Below are positions 8,871 through 17,243 of a DNA stretch of 64,000 nucleotides, piece by piece. The DNA lies in contig CABUXL010000004.1 in the NCBI GenBank assembly GCA_902495525.1, forward strand, positions 1-64,000, in the 5' to 3' direction. The notes under the pieces are model-generated. The model had not been told where the DNA came from and searched no databases. It was given only the letters and a program-made list of their open reading frames with translations. Numbering within the stretch: the first letter of the stretch is position 1; each line of letters starts with the position of its first letter. This stretch comes from an uncultured Collinsella sp. (lineage in GTDB: Bacteria; Actinomycetota; Coriobacteriia; Coriobacteriales; Coriobacteriaceae). The position numbers and the translations under genes are program-made.

Positions 8871-10214
8871 ATGGCCAGTGACAACGGAAAGAGCTTCCTC
8901 GGCAAGTTTGCCGAGGTCTCTGCGAAGGTGGGAAACCAGGTTCACCTGCGTTCCCTGCGTGACGCCTTCGCGACCATCACGCCGCTCTATATCCTTGCGG
9001 GTATCGCGGTTCTTATTAACAACGTCGTGTTCCCTCTGTTCCCGCTCGATGCGGCGGGCCTTGCCAACCTTCAGACGTGGGGCTCGGCAATTACGCTGGG
9101 CACCCTCAACGTCTCTGCCATTATCTTGGCCGGATTGATTGGCTACAGCCTCGCCAAGAACAAGCGTTTCGATAACCCGCTCGCTTGCGTGGTCGTCGCC
9201 ATCTCTGCCTTCGTCATCATGATGCCGCAGCAGATCACCGCCTCGCTTGCCGCCACGAGCCCACTGCTCACCGACAAGATCACCTCCGCCGAGGTCACGG
9301 GCGCCCTTTCGACTGCCAACACCGGCACCAACGGTCTGTTCTCGGCTATTATCATCGCCCTGCTTTCCGTCTCGCTCTTCATCAAGATTTCTGGCGTCGA
9401 GAAGCTCAAGGTTAAGCTGGGCGAGGGCGTGCCTCCCGCGGTCTCCAACTCCTTCAACGTCATGATTCCGATGCTGCTTAACCTCGCGGTCTTCGCTCTT
9501 GCCGCAGCCCTGCTCGCCGTGTGCGCCGGCACCGATCTGTGCACCATCATCTCCACGTGCATCTCCAACCCGCTCAAGAGCATCATGAACGGCGGTCCGT
9601 GGGCTGTTATCCTCATCTACACCCTTGCTAACCTGCTGTTCTGCGTCGGTATTCACCAGTCCACCATCTCTGGCGCTACCGTCGAGCCGATCCTGACCAT
9701 GCTCATCGTCGACAACATGGCTACCTTTGCCGCCGGTGGCACCATCCAGCCCGATCACTACATGAACATGCAGATCGTTAACAGCTTCGCCCTCATCGGC
9801 GGCTCGGGCTGCACCCTCATGCTCCTGCTCGACACGCTCCTGTTCTCCAAGAACAAGGCTTCCGAGACCGTTTCCAAGATGGCTATCCTGCCTGGTCTGT
9901 TCAACATCAACGAGCCGGTTATCTACGGTTACCCCATCGTGTACAACCTGCCGCTCATGATCCCGTTCGTTCTCCTTCCCGATCTGTTCATCGGCATCAC
10001 CTATGGCCTTACCTGCGCAGGCATCATCAGCCCCTGCATCGCCCAGGTGCCCTGGACCATGCCTCCCGTCATCAATGCCCTGCTCGCTACGGGCTTTGAC
10101 TGGCGCGCCGGCGTGTGGCAGGCTCTCGAGATTGTCATTGGCATGGCCGTCTACCTGCCCTTTATGAAGATTTCCGAAAAGGCAATCGCCAAGCAGGAGG
10201 CTCTCGCCGAGTAG
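8871..10214 (+). CDS. PTS EIIC, lactose/cellobiose (Lac) family permease
   Basis: The 447-residue membrane channel subunit of a Lac-family PTS, with about ten hydrophobic segments. Family-typical stretches include LRSLRDAFATITPLYILAG at the N-terminus, the substrate-site region NLLFCVGIHQSTISGATVEP, and GLFNINEPVIYGYP, whose NEP is conserved in Lac and cellobiose EIIC proteins. It carries no EIIB domain, unlike the three EIICB proteins in the last 11 kb. Its EIIB and EIIA follow in order, giving a three-protein cellobiose-type arrangement with the GH1 enzyme upstream. Confidence 0.92.
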   Translation: MASDNGKSFLGKFAEVSAKVGNQVHLRSLRDAFATITPLYILAGIAVLINNVVFPLFPLDAAGLANLQTWGSAITLGTLNVSAIILAGLIGYSLAKNKRFDNPLACVVVAISAFVIMMPQQITASLAATSPLLTDKITSAEVTGALSTANTGTNGLFSAIIIALLSVSLFIKISGVEKLKVKLGEGVPPAVSNSFNVMIPMLLNLAVFALAAALLAVCAGTDLCTIISTCISNPLKSIMNGGPWAVILIYTLANLLFCVGIHQSTISGATVEPILTMLIVDNMATFAAGGTIQPDHYMNMQIVNSFALIGGSGCTLMLLLDTLLFSKNKASETVSKMAILPGLFNINEPVIYGYPIVYNLPLMIPFVLLPDLFIGITYGLTCAGIISPCIAQVPWTMPPVINALLATGFDWRAGVWQALEIVIGMAVYLPFMKISEKAIAKQEALAE

Positions 10215-10243
10215 AACGCCTAACGTTCGTCCCTTTCACCTTT

Positions 10244-10274
10244 GCGGGCACCGGTACGCGGTGCCGGTGCCCGC
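10244..10274 (+). other. Strong intercistronic hairpin between EIIC and EIIB
   Basis: A perfect 11-bp stem (GCGGGCACCGG and CCGGTGCCCGC) with a 9-nt loop lies 30 bases after the EIIC stop. No T-run follows, so it is more likely a processing or stabilising structure than a terminator. It could let the soluble EIIB/EIIA mRNA accumulate above the membrane-subunit mRNA. Confidence 0.55.
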
Positions 10275-10375
10275 GGCTCTCTCCCTTGTGTAAAGATGCG
10301 GGGGGGTGGGCACAATAGCCGCAAGGAATAAAACCAGTTGTCGTCTGCGCGCCGCGCAGTTATAAGGAGGAAACC

Positions 10376-10678
10376 ATGAAGAAGATCATGCTCTGCTGCA
10401 ATGCCGGTATGTCCACGAGCCTGCTGGTCCAGAAGATGCAGGCCGAGGTTGCAAACCGTGGTCTGGATATTGAGGTCGAGGCTCGTCCCATGAACGAGGC
10501 CCACGATCACCTGGACGAGTGCGACATGTTGCTGCTTGGCCCACAGATCGGCTACACCAAGGGCGATTTTGAGAAGGAGGCCGCCGGCCGCTTCCCGGTC
10601 GAGGTCATTAACATGGTCGACTACGGCCGCATGAACGCTGCCGGCATCATCGACCACTGCGTCAGCGTGATGGGCTAG
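10376..10678 (+). CDS. PTS EIIB, lactose/cellobiose family
   Basis: A 100-residue cytoplasmic phosphocarrier with the EIIB-Lac P-loop near the start: LCCNAGMSTS, with the phosphorylated Cys at residue 8. It passes phosphate from EIIA to the sugar during transport by the EIIC encoded just upstream. AAGGAGG precedes the ATG. EIIA follows within 10 bases. Length and motif match cellobiose-type EIIB proteins. Confidence 0.94.
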   Translation: MKKIMLCCNAGMSTSLLVQKMQAEVANRGLDIEVEARPMNEAHDHLDECDMLLLGPQIGYTKGDFEKEAAGRFPVEVINMVDYGRMNAAGIIDHCVSVMG

Positions 10679-10687
10679 GTGCTCCGC

Positions 10688-11020
10688 ATGGAGGATATGA
10701 ACGAACTGCAGATGACCTGCTTTGAGATCATCAGCTACGTCGGTACCGCCAAGAGCATGTACATCAATGCCGTGCAGAAGGCCAAGGAGGGCGATTTTGA
10801 CGCCGCCGAGGAGCTTATCAAGCAGGGCGACGAGGCCTATAACGGTGGCCACGATGTTCACATGGGGCTTCTGAAGAAAGAGGCCAACGGCGAGCGTAAC
10901 GGCGAGGCCCCGTTGATTCTGCTGCATGCCGAGGACCAGATGGCCGGCACCGAGACCATGCGCGTCATGGCGACGGAGCTCATCGAAATCCACAAGCAGC
11001 TGCAGGCACTTAAGGCCTAG
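10688..11020 (+). CDS. PTS EIIA, lactose/cellobiose family
   Basis: A 110-residue helical-bundle phosphocarrier. The active His is in LILLHAEDQMAG, residue 80 from the ATG at 10688, exactly as in LacF/CelC-type proteins. It takes phosphate from HPr and hands it to EIIB. I prefer 10688 over an in-frame GTG at 10679 that overlaps the EIIB stop region. This is the only Lac-family EIIA in the window, although three Lac-type EIICB proteins lie 43-53 kb away, so it may serve more than one transporter. Confidence 0.92.
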   Translation: MEDMNELQMTCFEIISYVGTAKSMYINAVQKAKEGDFDAAEELIKQGDEAYNGGHDVHMGLLKKEANGERNGEAPLILLHAEDQMAGTETMRVMATELIEIHKQLQALKA

Positions 11021-11078
11021 TCGGCGTTATCGCCGCGAAGGACCATGCGGCCCGACAGACAACATAGTCCCTTTGACG

Positions 11079-11117
11079 GGCGCCGGGAGTCTCCGCCTCC
11101 CGGCGCCTTTATTTTTT
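11079..11117 (+). terminator. Terminator of the GH1/PTS operon
   Basis: A perfect 11-bp stem (GGCGCCGGGAG with CTCCCGGCGCC) with a 7-nt loop, followed by TTTATTTTTT. It is a canonical intrinsic terminator after the EIIA gene. Confidence 0.9.
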
Positions 11118-11166
11118 GGGATGGTCTTGAGCGGCCTGTTGAGCGGCCATTTGCGTTTCCCCAGAT

Positions 11167-11208
11167 AAAACCTGCCAAAACAAACCTGTCCCTTTTTGGC
11201 AGGTTTTT
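11167..11208. terminator. Bidirectional hairpin sharing a dispersed repeat arm
   Basis: AAAACCTGCCAAAA (11167-11180) pairs perfectly with TTTTGGCAGGTTTT (11194-11207), with T-runs on both sides. The left arm and loop (AACCTGCCAAAACAAACCTG) resemble the right arm of the repeat at 7289-7314. It lies 54 bases before the sugar-kinase start. Confidence 0.65.
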
Positions 11209-11261
11209 GCCTTGGGAGCGGTACCATACAGGCAATGTTTAAACGAGAAAGGTGGGCTCCC

Positions 11262-12215
11262 ATGGAACCTAAGCAGTACTACATCGGCATTGACGTCGGC
11301 GGCACTTCGGTTAAGGAGGGCCTGTTCGACGAGGACGGAAACCTGCTGGCCAAGGCCAGCGTGCCCACGCCTCCCATCGTTGACGCTGCGGGCTTTGCCG
11401 CGGTGACCGAGGCTATCGACCAGGTGGTCGCCAAGGCACGGATTCCGCGTGCCTTTGTGGCGGGCATTGGCCTGGCCGTTCCGTGCCCCATCCCGGCATC
11501 GGGCGATGCCAAGGTCAAGGCCAACATTGCCATTAACCTGCCCGAGCTGAGGATCGCCATTCAAAAGCACTGCCCCGACGCGGTCGTTAAGTATGAGAAC
11601 GATGCCAACGCCGCTGCCATGGGCGAGGCCTGGCTCGGTTCTGCCAAGGGCGTGCAGAACGTGGTGATGGTCACCATCGGTACCGGCGTGGGTGGCGGCG
11701 TTATCGTCAACGGCGACGTGGTGTCGGGCGTTGTGGGTGCTGGCGGTGAGATTGGCCACATGTGCCTTAACCCGGCTGAGGAGCGCGCCTGCGGCTGTGG
11801 CGGCCATGGCCATCTGGAGCAGTATTCCAGCGCCACCGGCGTGGTGAGCAACTACCTTGCCGAGTGCAAGAAGGCGGGCGTCGAGCCCATTGAGCTTACC
11901 GGCCCCTCCGATTCCAAGGACGTGTTCCAGGCCTGCCGCGAGGGTGACAAGCTCGCGTTGGCAGCTGCCGATACCATGGCCGACTACCTCGGCCGCGCCC
12001 TGGCGCTTATTGCCAACGTGGTCGATCCCGAGATGTTCCTGATCGGCGGTGGCGCGTCCGCTTCGGCCGATGTCTACCTCGACGCCGTTCGCGAGCACTT
12101 CCAGCGCTACGCGCTTTCCGCCTCGCGTGAGACGCCCATCAAGGTCGCTTCGCTCGGCAACGACGCCGGCATCATCGGCGCCGCCTACGTAGCTCTGCGC
12201 GCCGCCGGTAAATAG
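11262..12215 (+). CDS. ROK-family sugar kinase, probable glucokinase
   Basis: A 317-residue kinase of the ROK family that probably phosphorylates glucose with ATP in the cytoplasm. It has the phosphate-binding IGIDVGGTSVKEGL at the N-terminus, the ROK signature with ENDANAAAMGEAW, and a zinc site CGCGGHGHLEQY near residue 179. In that site a His takes the place of the usual third Cys (CxCGxxGCxE). There is no HTH, so it is an enzyme rather than a NagC-like repressor. The start at 11262 follows GAGAAAGG; the upstream extension crosses the hairpin at 11167-11208. Glucose released by the neighbouring GH1 enzyme is a plausible substrate. Confidence 0.88.
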   Translation: MEPKQYYIGIDVGGTSVKEGLFDEDGNLLAKASVPTPPIVDAAGFAAVTEAIDQVVAKARIPRAFVAGIGLAVPCPIPASGDAKVKANIAINLPELRIAIQKHCPDAVVKYENDANAAAMGEAWLGSAKGVQNVVMVTIGTGVGGGVIVNGDVVSGVVGAGGEIGHMCLNPAEERACGCGGHGHLEQYSSATGVVSNYLAECKKAGVEPIELTGPSDSKDVFQACREGDKLALAAADTMADYLGRALALIANVVDPEMFLIGGGASASADVYLDAVREHFQRYALSASRETPIKVASLGNDAGIIGAAYVALRAAGK

Positions 12216-12216
12216 C

Positions 12217-12247
12217 TGGTGCAAGGGGGTCAGGTTGCTTTGCACCA
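12217..12247. repeat. Small palindromic repeat after the ROK kinase
   Basis: TGGTGCAA (12217-12224) and TTGCACCA (12240-12247) enclose GGGGGTCAGGTTGC; a second, overlapping near-palindrome TTGCACCA-ACA-TGGTGTAA follows. The interior resembles the GGGGAC-containing cores of other palindromes in this window. Confidence 0.45.
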
Positions 12248-12381
12248 ACATGGTGTAAAAGGGACAGCCTTGGCCTCCGTGCCTGCCCCAAAATATGCCG
12301 TGGCCCTTCCGTCTGCGAAGGCTCGGCATCGGCGTGCTACCATAGCTACATCCAAGTACACATATCAAGTGGAGGAAACCC

Positions 12382-13305
12382 ATGGCAAACGTTCTTGTCT
12401 TTGGTCACCAGAACCCCGATAACGACGCCATCATGAGCACCGTCGTCCTGTCCCAGCTGCTCAACCAGGTTGAGTATGCCGGCAACACCTACGAGGCCTG
12501 CGCCCTTGGTCAGCTTCCGGCAGAGTCCGCCAAGCTGCTCGCCGACGCCGGCATCGCCGAGCCTCGCGTGATCGAGTCCGTCGAGGCCGGTCAGCTCGTC
12601 GTCCTCACCGACCACAACGAGTCCGCCCAGTCCGTCGCCGGCCTTAAGGACGCCACGGTCTTTGGCGTCGTCGACCATCACCGCATCGGCGACTTCGAGA
12701 CCGCCGGCCCGCTGCACTACATCTGCCTGCCCTGGGGCTCCAGCTGCACCATCGTCACCAAGCTCGCCGGCGTGCTCGGCGTTGAGCTTTCCGACGTCCA
12801 GGCCAAGCTGCTGCTCTCGGCCATGATGACCGACACGCTCATGCTCAAGAGCCCCACCACCACCGATGTCGACCGCGCCGTCGCCGCCAAGCTCGGCGAG
12901 CAGGTGGGCGTCGACCCGGTCAAGTTTGGCATGGAGGTCTTCCTCACCCGTCCGTCCGGCTCCTTCACCGCAGCCGAGATGGTCGGCAACGACATCAAGA
13001 TGTTCGAGCCCGCCGGCAAGAAGCTGCTCATCGGCCAGTACGAGACCGTCGACAAGAGCCGCGCGCTCGGCATGATCGACGAGATTCGCGAGGCCATGCG
13101 CGCCTACGCCGCCGAGAAGGGCGCTGACGGCATCGTCCTGTGCATCACCGACATCATGGAGGAGGGCTCGCAGGTCCTGCTCGAGGGCGAGACCGAGGCC
13201 GCTCAGAAGGGCCTGGGCATTGCCGACGAGCATGACGGCGTCTGGATGCCGGGCGTCCTCTCCCGTAAGAAGCAGGTCGCTGCCCCCATCATGGCCGCCT
13301 GCTAG
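12382..13305 (+). CDS. ppaC: Manganese-dependent inorganic pyrophosphatase (family II, DHH)
   Basis: Hydrolyses pyrophosphate to drive biosynthetic reactions. The 307-residue protein shows the family II signature GHQNPDNDAI at residues 8-17 and the DHH motif GVVDHHRIGDFE near residue 97, plus the C-terminal substrate-binding SRKKQ near residue 290. AGTGGAGGAAA precedes the ATG. It lacks the CBS-domain insert seen in some clostridial and Eggerthella-type enzymes, so it should not be nucleotide regulated. It is a single gene between two hairpins. Confidence 0.95.
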   Translation: MANVLVFGHQNPDNDAIMSTVVLSQLLNQVEYAGNTYEACALGQLPAESAKLLADAGIAEPRVIESVEAGQLVVLTDHNESAQSVAGLKDATVFGVVDHHRIGDFETAGPLHYICLPWGSSCTIVTKLAGVLGVELSDVQAKLLLSAMMTDTLMLKSPTTTDVDRAVAAKLGEQVGVDPVKFGMEVFLTRPSGSFTAAEMVGNDIKMFEPAGKKLLIGQYETVDKSRALGMIDEIREAMRAYAAEKGADGIVLCITDIMEEGSQVLLEGETEAAQKGLGIADEHDGVWMPGVLSRKKQVAAPIMAAC

Positions 13306-13321
13306 GTTTTGTAACCTGCTC

Positions 13322-13361
13322 ACGACCGGACCGCGGACGCCCCGCGCTCCGGTCGTTTTTT
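13322..13361 (+). terminator. Terminator of ppaC
   Basis: ACGACCGGA and TCCGGTCGT form the outer stem, with an inner CGCGG/CCGCG stem, followed by TTTTTTG. It is a canonical intrinsic terminator. Confidence 0.88.
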
Positions 13362-13500
13362 GTGCGCGGGACCGCGTCGTCTCTTGGACAGGCGTGTCCG
13401 TGCCGTTGAGCAAATAATGTTCAACCTGTGGTTCCGCTTTTCGGCCGTGCTTGTGCGCTTGTCGTGCAGGGTAGGCTAGATGCAAGCGTAATACGTTAGA

Positions 13501-13536
13501 GCGCGGCACCGCCACTTGGGCGGGCCGTGCTTTTTT
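13501..13536 (+). terminator. Terminator-like hairpin in the nhaA leader
   Basis: GCGCGGC-a-CCGCC pairs with GGCGG-GCCGTGC (12 bp, one bulged A, 5-nt loop) and is followed directly by TTTTTT at 13531-13536. It lies 33 bases before the nhaA start and well after the separate ppaC terminator. It must either end a short RNA from a promoter near 13472 (weak TAGGCT) or act as an attenuator for nhaA. A smaller CGGGA/TCCCG hairpin follows beside the ribosome site. Confidence 0.65.
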
Positions 13537-13569
13537 AAGACGGGAGCCTTCCCGTGAAAGGAGCCGCCC

Positions 13570-14928
13570 ATGGCAGCAACTGAGCAGCTGTTCAACGTTC
13601 GTGAGCGCAAGCGCTTTGAACGCCACGACATTTGGGAACGCATCGCCGAGAACGGCACGATTTCCGCCGCCGTCATGGTCTTCGCCGCCATCGCCGCCGT
13701 TATTTGCGCCAATACCGATGTCTACGAGGTCATCCATCACTTTTTGGAGACCCCGCTGTATGTGGGTCTGGGCAACCTTACGGCCGGTCTCACCGTTGAG
13801 CTTTTCGTCAACGACTTCCTCATGGCGATTTTCTTTTTGTTGGTGGGCATTGAGCTTAAGTACGAGATGACGGTCGGCGAGCTCAAGAATCCGCGTCAGG
13901 CCATGCTTCCCATGCTGGCGGCCGTGGGCGGCGTCGTCGTTCCCGCCTGCATCTACCTGATCTTTAACCATGCCGGCGCCCACAACGGTTGGGCCATCCC
14001 CATGGCAACCGATATTGCCTTTGCGCTGGGCGTGCTGTCGCTTTTGGGCAATCGCGTGCCCAACGGCGTGCGCGTGTTCTTCTCGACGCTCGCCATCGCC
14101 GACGACCTCATCTCCATCGCCGCCATCGCCATCTTCTACGGTCAGAGCCCCAATCCGTTTTGGTTGGGCGCCGCCGCGCTTGTGACCTGCGCGCTCGTGT
14201 GGCTCAACAAGACGCAGCACTACCGCCTTGCCCCGTATTCGGTACTGGGTCTGCTGTTGTGGTTCTGCATGTTCAAGAGCGGCGTACATGCCACGCTTGC
14301 TGGCGTCATCTTGGCCTTTACCATTCCGGCCAAGTGCGGCGTCAAGCTCGACAGCCTCACCGATTGGCTGGGCGAGTGCCTGCCGCTGCTCGATGACCGC
14401 TACGACGACGAGGCACACATCCTGGGCCAGCATGACTTTACCGTCTCGACCACCAAGGTCGAGCGCGTCATGCACCGCGTGACCCCGCCGCTCATCCGCA
14501 TGGAGCGTCTGATCTCCACGCCGGTCAACTTTGTGATTCTGCCGATCTTTGCGTTCGTCAACGCACAGGTTCGCCTAGTGGGCGTGGATATGAGCACGCT
14601 GCTCACCGACCCGGTGACGCTCGGCGTGTACTTTGGCATGCTGCTGGGCAAGCCGATTGGCATCTTTGGCATGACGTTCGCCTTGGTCAAGCTCAAAGTC
14701 TGCGAGCTGCCGCACAATGTCAACTGGCACATGATTGCCGGTGTGGGCATTTTGGGCGGCATCGGCTTTACCATGTCGATTCTCATTAGCGGTCTTGCCT
14801 TCCCGACGGCCCAGTTTGAGGTTCTGGCTGCCAAGGCCGCCATCCTTGCCGGTTCGGTCACCGCCGCCGTGCTCGGCATGATCTACATGAGCGTGGTCTG
14901 CAAGCACCCCGCGCCCAAGGACGAGTAA
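13570..14928 (+). CDS. nhaA: Na+/H+ antiporter NhaA
   Basis: Exchanges internal Na+ for external protons at the cytoplasmic membrane. The 452-residue protein has the NhaA core with the paired aspartates in LAIADDLISIAAIAIFY near residues 176-179, the ATDIAFALGVLSLLGNRVP segment before it, and the late GGIGFTMSILIS helix. It is longer than the roughly 390-residue E. coli protein because of extra N-terminal residues and a hydrophilic loop around residues 265-300 (DDRYDDEAHILGQHDF). AAAGGAG precedes the ATG. The terminator-like leader suggests regulated transcription. Confidence 0.94.
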   Translation: MAATEQLFNVRERKRFERHDIWERIAENGTISAAVMVFAAIAAVICANTDVYEVIHHFLETPLYVGLGNLTAGLTVELFVNDFLMAIFFLLVGIELKYEMTVGELKNPRQAMLPMLAAVGGVVVPACIYLIFNHAGAHNGWAIPMATDIAFALGVLSLLGNRVPNGVRVFFSTLAIADDLISIAAIAIFYGQSPNPFWLGAAALVTCALVWLNKTQHYRLAPYSVLGLLLWFCMFKSGVHATLAGVILAFTIPAKCGVKLDSLTDWLGECLPLLDDRYDDEAHILGQHDFTVSTTKVERVMHRVTPPLIRMERLISTPVNFVILPIFAFVNAQVRLVGVDMSTLLTDPVTLGVYFGMLLGKPIGIFGMTFALVKLKVCELPHNVNWHMIAGVGILGGIGFTMSILISGLAFPTAQFEVLAAKAAILAGSVTAAVLGMIYMSVVCKHPAPKDE

Positions 14929-14947
14929 AAGCACATACAAGTTTGAA

Positions 14948-14983
14948 AACGCCGCCCGTGAACACCATCACAAGCGGCGTTTT
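14948..14983. terminator. Terminator after nhaA
   Basis: AACGCCGC/GCGGCGTT arms close a hairpin followed by TTTT in the plus direction. It is next to the repeat copy starting at 14983, and on the other side a small gene converges. Confidence 0.65.
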
Positions 14984-15011
14984 AGTCATTGGGGACGTTC
15001 TTAAATGACTA
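14983..15011. repeat. 29-bp palindromic repeat, copy 1
   Basis: The arms TAGTCATT and AATGACTA enclose GGGGACGTTCTTA. An exact 29/29 copy in the opposite orientation lies at 49219-49247. Both copies sit at the very 3' end of a gene. Confidence 0.75.
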
Positions 15012-15014
15012 GGT

Positions 15015-15269
15015 TTATTCCACGGTGCCGTAGACGGCACCCCAGCCGTGGGCGGCAAGGGCCGAGTTGAGCTGGTCGCAAAGTGACTGGCGGTCGTAAT
15101 AGCCGGGCGGTAGTAGGTTGACGATTTCCATGAGGTCGGGCGCCAGGTCCAAGATTTCGGCCTGTACGATCAGATCCAGGCGGTCGATGGCGTGGCGGTC
15201 GTAAAACAGTCCGTTGACCAGGCGCTGCAGGTCGCCGAATTCCTCGGCTTGGAACGATCCATACTCCAT
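15015..15269 (-). CDS. Small hypothetical protein (84 aa)
   Basis: I do not recognise a family. The 84-residue protein is soluble and mildly acidic, probably helical, with no signal peptide or Cys pairs (MEYGSFQAEEFGDLQRLV at the start, YYDRQSLCDQLNSALAAHGW near the end). Support for a real gene comes from a strong AAGGAGG site just before the ATG at 15269, an opening divergent from the aminotransferase gene, and a stop codon placed directly at the edge of the 29-bp repeat. A regulatory or partner role cannot be inferred. Confidence 0.65.
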   Translation of the reverse strand: MEYGSFQAEEFGDLQRLVNGLFYDRHAIDRLDLIVQAEILDLAPDLMEIVNLLPPGYYDRQSLCDQLNSALAAHGWGAVYGTVE

Positions 15270-15419
15270 AGTGCCTCCTTGGGCGCCCTACGCCGGCATG
15301 CGCGGCGATTCGTAATTCATTGCGATGGGCTTAATCTATCACGGCTTCATAACGTTGCGGCGGTGGCGGTCTATACTTAGACGAACTGCAACGTACCGCT
15401 TCGTGAAAGGTCGCATCCC

Positions 15420-16724
15420 ATGCAGACGATCTACCAGAAGATGGAAACCACCGAACTCGATGCCGCCATCGAGGCGCTCAAGGCCGAGGTCGCCGAGGTC
15501 AAGGCCAAGGGTCTGGCGCTCGACATGGCCCGCGGCAAGCCGTCGCCCTCCCAGGTGGACATTTCTCGCCCCATGCTCGATATCCTCAACGCCGACGCCG
15601 ATCTGCACGACGGCAACGTCGACTGCTCCAACTACGGCTGTTTTGAGGGCATTCCCTCGGCACGCAAGTTGGCAGGGGAGTTCCTGGGCTGCCCCGCCGA
15701 GCAGACGCTCGTGCTGGGTTCGTCGAGCCTTTTGATCGAGCATGACATCGCCGGCGTGTTCTGGCGCTGCGGCTCGTGCGGCAGCGAGCCTTGGGAGGCT
15801 TACGAGGCCGCGCATGACGGCAAGAAGGTCAAGTTCCTGTGCCCCGTTCCTGGCTACGATCGCCACTTTGGCATCACCGCCGACTTGGGCATCGAGAACG
15901 TCCCCGTTGCGATGACCGACAACGGCCCCGACATGGACGAGATCGAGCACCTCGTTGCCGCCGACGATTCCATCAAGGGTATCTGGTGTGTGCCCAAGTA
16001 TTCCAACCCCACGGGCATCACCTTTAGCGAGGACACTGTGCGCCGTCTGGTCGAGATGCCCACGGCCGCGCCCGATTTCCGCATCTTCTGGGACAACGCC
16101 TACTGCGTGCACGACCTGTACGACGAGACCGACGAGCTCGCAAACATCTTTGACCTCGCTCGCGCGGCGGGCACCGAGGACCGCGTGGTGGCCTTTGCCT
16201 CGACGTCCAAGATCACCTTCCCGGGCGCCGGCATCGGCTTTATCGGTGCGAGCCCCGCGGTCATCGCCGAGTTCTCCAAGCGCCTGAAGGCCGGCCTCAT
16301 CAGCGCCGACAAGCTCAACCAGCTGCGCCACGTGCGCTTCCTTCCTACCATCGAGGCGGTCAAGGAGCATATGAAAAAGCATGCCGAGTTCTTGCGCCCG
16401 CGCTTTGAGGCCGTCGAGCGCAAGCTCACCGAGGGCCTGGGCGATACGGGTTGCGCCACTTGGACGCATCCCCGCGGCGGCTACTTTGTGAGCTTTGATG
16501 GTCCCGAGGGCTCGGCCCAGAAGGTCGCCGCGCTTTGCGCCGACCTGGGCGTCAAGCTCACGCCGGCTGGTGCCACCTGGCCCTATGGCAAGGATCCGCG
16601 CGACACCAACATCCGCATCGCGCCGAGCTATCCCACGGTCGAGGACCTGGAGGCCGCGCTCGATGTGCTGGTGCTGGCCGTTAAGCTTGTCGCTGCCGAG
16701 CTTGCGCGTGCCGAGCGCGCCTAA
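15420..16724 (+). CDS. PLP-dependent class I aminotransferase (aspartate aminotransferase-like, MocR-type catalytic domain)
   Basis: A 434-residue fold-type I aminotransferase without any DNA-binding domain. The PLP lysine is in ASTSKITFPGAGIGF at residue 264. Other signatures are ALDMARGKPSPSQ near residue 37, VPGYDRHF, CVPKYSNPTGITFS and FWDNAYCVHDLY. This set matches the aspartate aminotransferase subgroup related to MocR regulators, known from Corynebacterium. The likely reaction is aspartate plus 2-oxoglutarate to oxaloacetate plus glutamate. A TATACT promoter lies just upstream, and the STAS gene follows within 52 bases. Confidence 0.85.
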   Translation: MQTIYQKMETTELDAAIEALKAEVAEVKAKGLALDMARGKPSPSQVDISRPMLDILNADADLHDGNVDCSNYGCFEGIPSARKLAGEFLGCPAEQTLVLGSSSLLIEHDIAGVFWRCGSCGSEPWEAYEAAHDGKKVKFLCPVPGYDRHFGITADLGIENVPVAMTDNGPDMDEIEHLVAADDSIKGIWCVPKYSNPTGITFSEDTVRRLVEMPTAAPDFRIFWDNAYCVHDLYDETDELANIFDLARAAGTEDRVVAFASTSKITFPGAGIGFIGASPAVIAEFSKRLKAGLISADKLNQLRHVRFLPTIEAVKEHMKKHAEFLRPRFEAVERKLTEGLGDTGCATWTHPRGGYFVSFDGPEGSAQKVAALCADLGVKLTPAGATWPYGKDPRDTNIRIAPSYPTVEDLEAALDVLVLAVKLVAAELARAERA

Positions 16725-16775
16725 CGCGCGGCTTCCCGTACTATCCGCACTTTCGATACATAAAGGAGCGTATTT

Positions 16776-17090
16776 ATGGATTTGGGTATTTCCACTAACC
16801 CCACGCCAGAGCTCTACACCATTAAGGTAACCGGCGAGATCGATATCTCTAACGCCGATAGCCTGCGCAATGCCATCGACCTGGCGCTCGAGCAGCCCAC
16901 TGAGGCCGTTGAGCTCGATTTTGCCCAGGTGAGCTACATCGATTCGACGGGCATTGGCGTGCTCGTGGGCGCCGCGCACCACGCGGTCGACCACGGTAAG
17001 CGCTTTAGCTGCACCAATGTGCAGCCCCCGGTGATGCGCGTGGTTCAGCTGTTGGGTGTCGACCAGGAGATTTCGATCACCGCTGCATAA
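16776..17090 (+). CDS. STAS-domain protein, anti-sigma-factor antagonist type
   Basis: A 104-residue single STAS domain. The conserved phospho-acceptor serine is in YIDSTGIGVLVGA (Ser57), as in SpoIIAA and RsbV, where an anti-sigma kinase phosphorylates it to control partner switching. No kinase or sigma factor gene lies nearby, so the partner must be elsewhere. AAAGGAG precedes the ATG. It follows the aminotransferase closely but has no obvious functional link to it. Confidence 0.87.
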   Translation: MDLGISTNPTPELYTIKVTGEIDISNADSLRNAIDLALEQPTEAVELDFAQVSYIDSTGIGVLVGAAHHAVDHGKRFSCTNVQPPVMRVVQLLGVDQEISITAA

Positions 17091-17243
17091 TCTTTGCCCC
17101 CAAAAGGGCGTGCCGTTTGGCATATGTTTGTGATGCGCTCGGACGTTTTGGCGTCCGGGCGCTATACTTGACCGAATGAATAGACGAGTTCCGGCCGAAT
17201 GGCGCGGTGCGGGCTCGACTCACATCGAGCCTTGGAGGTATGT

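Noticed and set aside
13482..13536. Known Li+/Na+ riboswitch before nhaA
   Set aside because: The leader is too short and I could not match it to a known riboswitch consensus; only the terminator-like hairpin is supported.
12346..14475. A 709-codon open frame antisense to ppaC and nhaA
   Set aside because: It spans two separate real genes and their terminators, which a true gene would not do.
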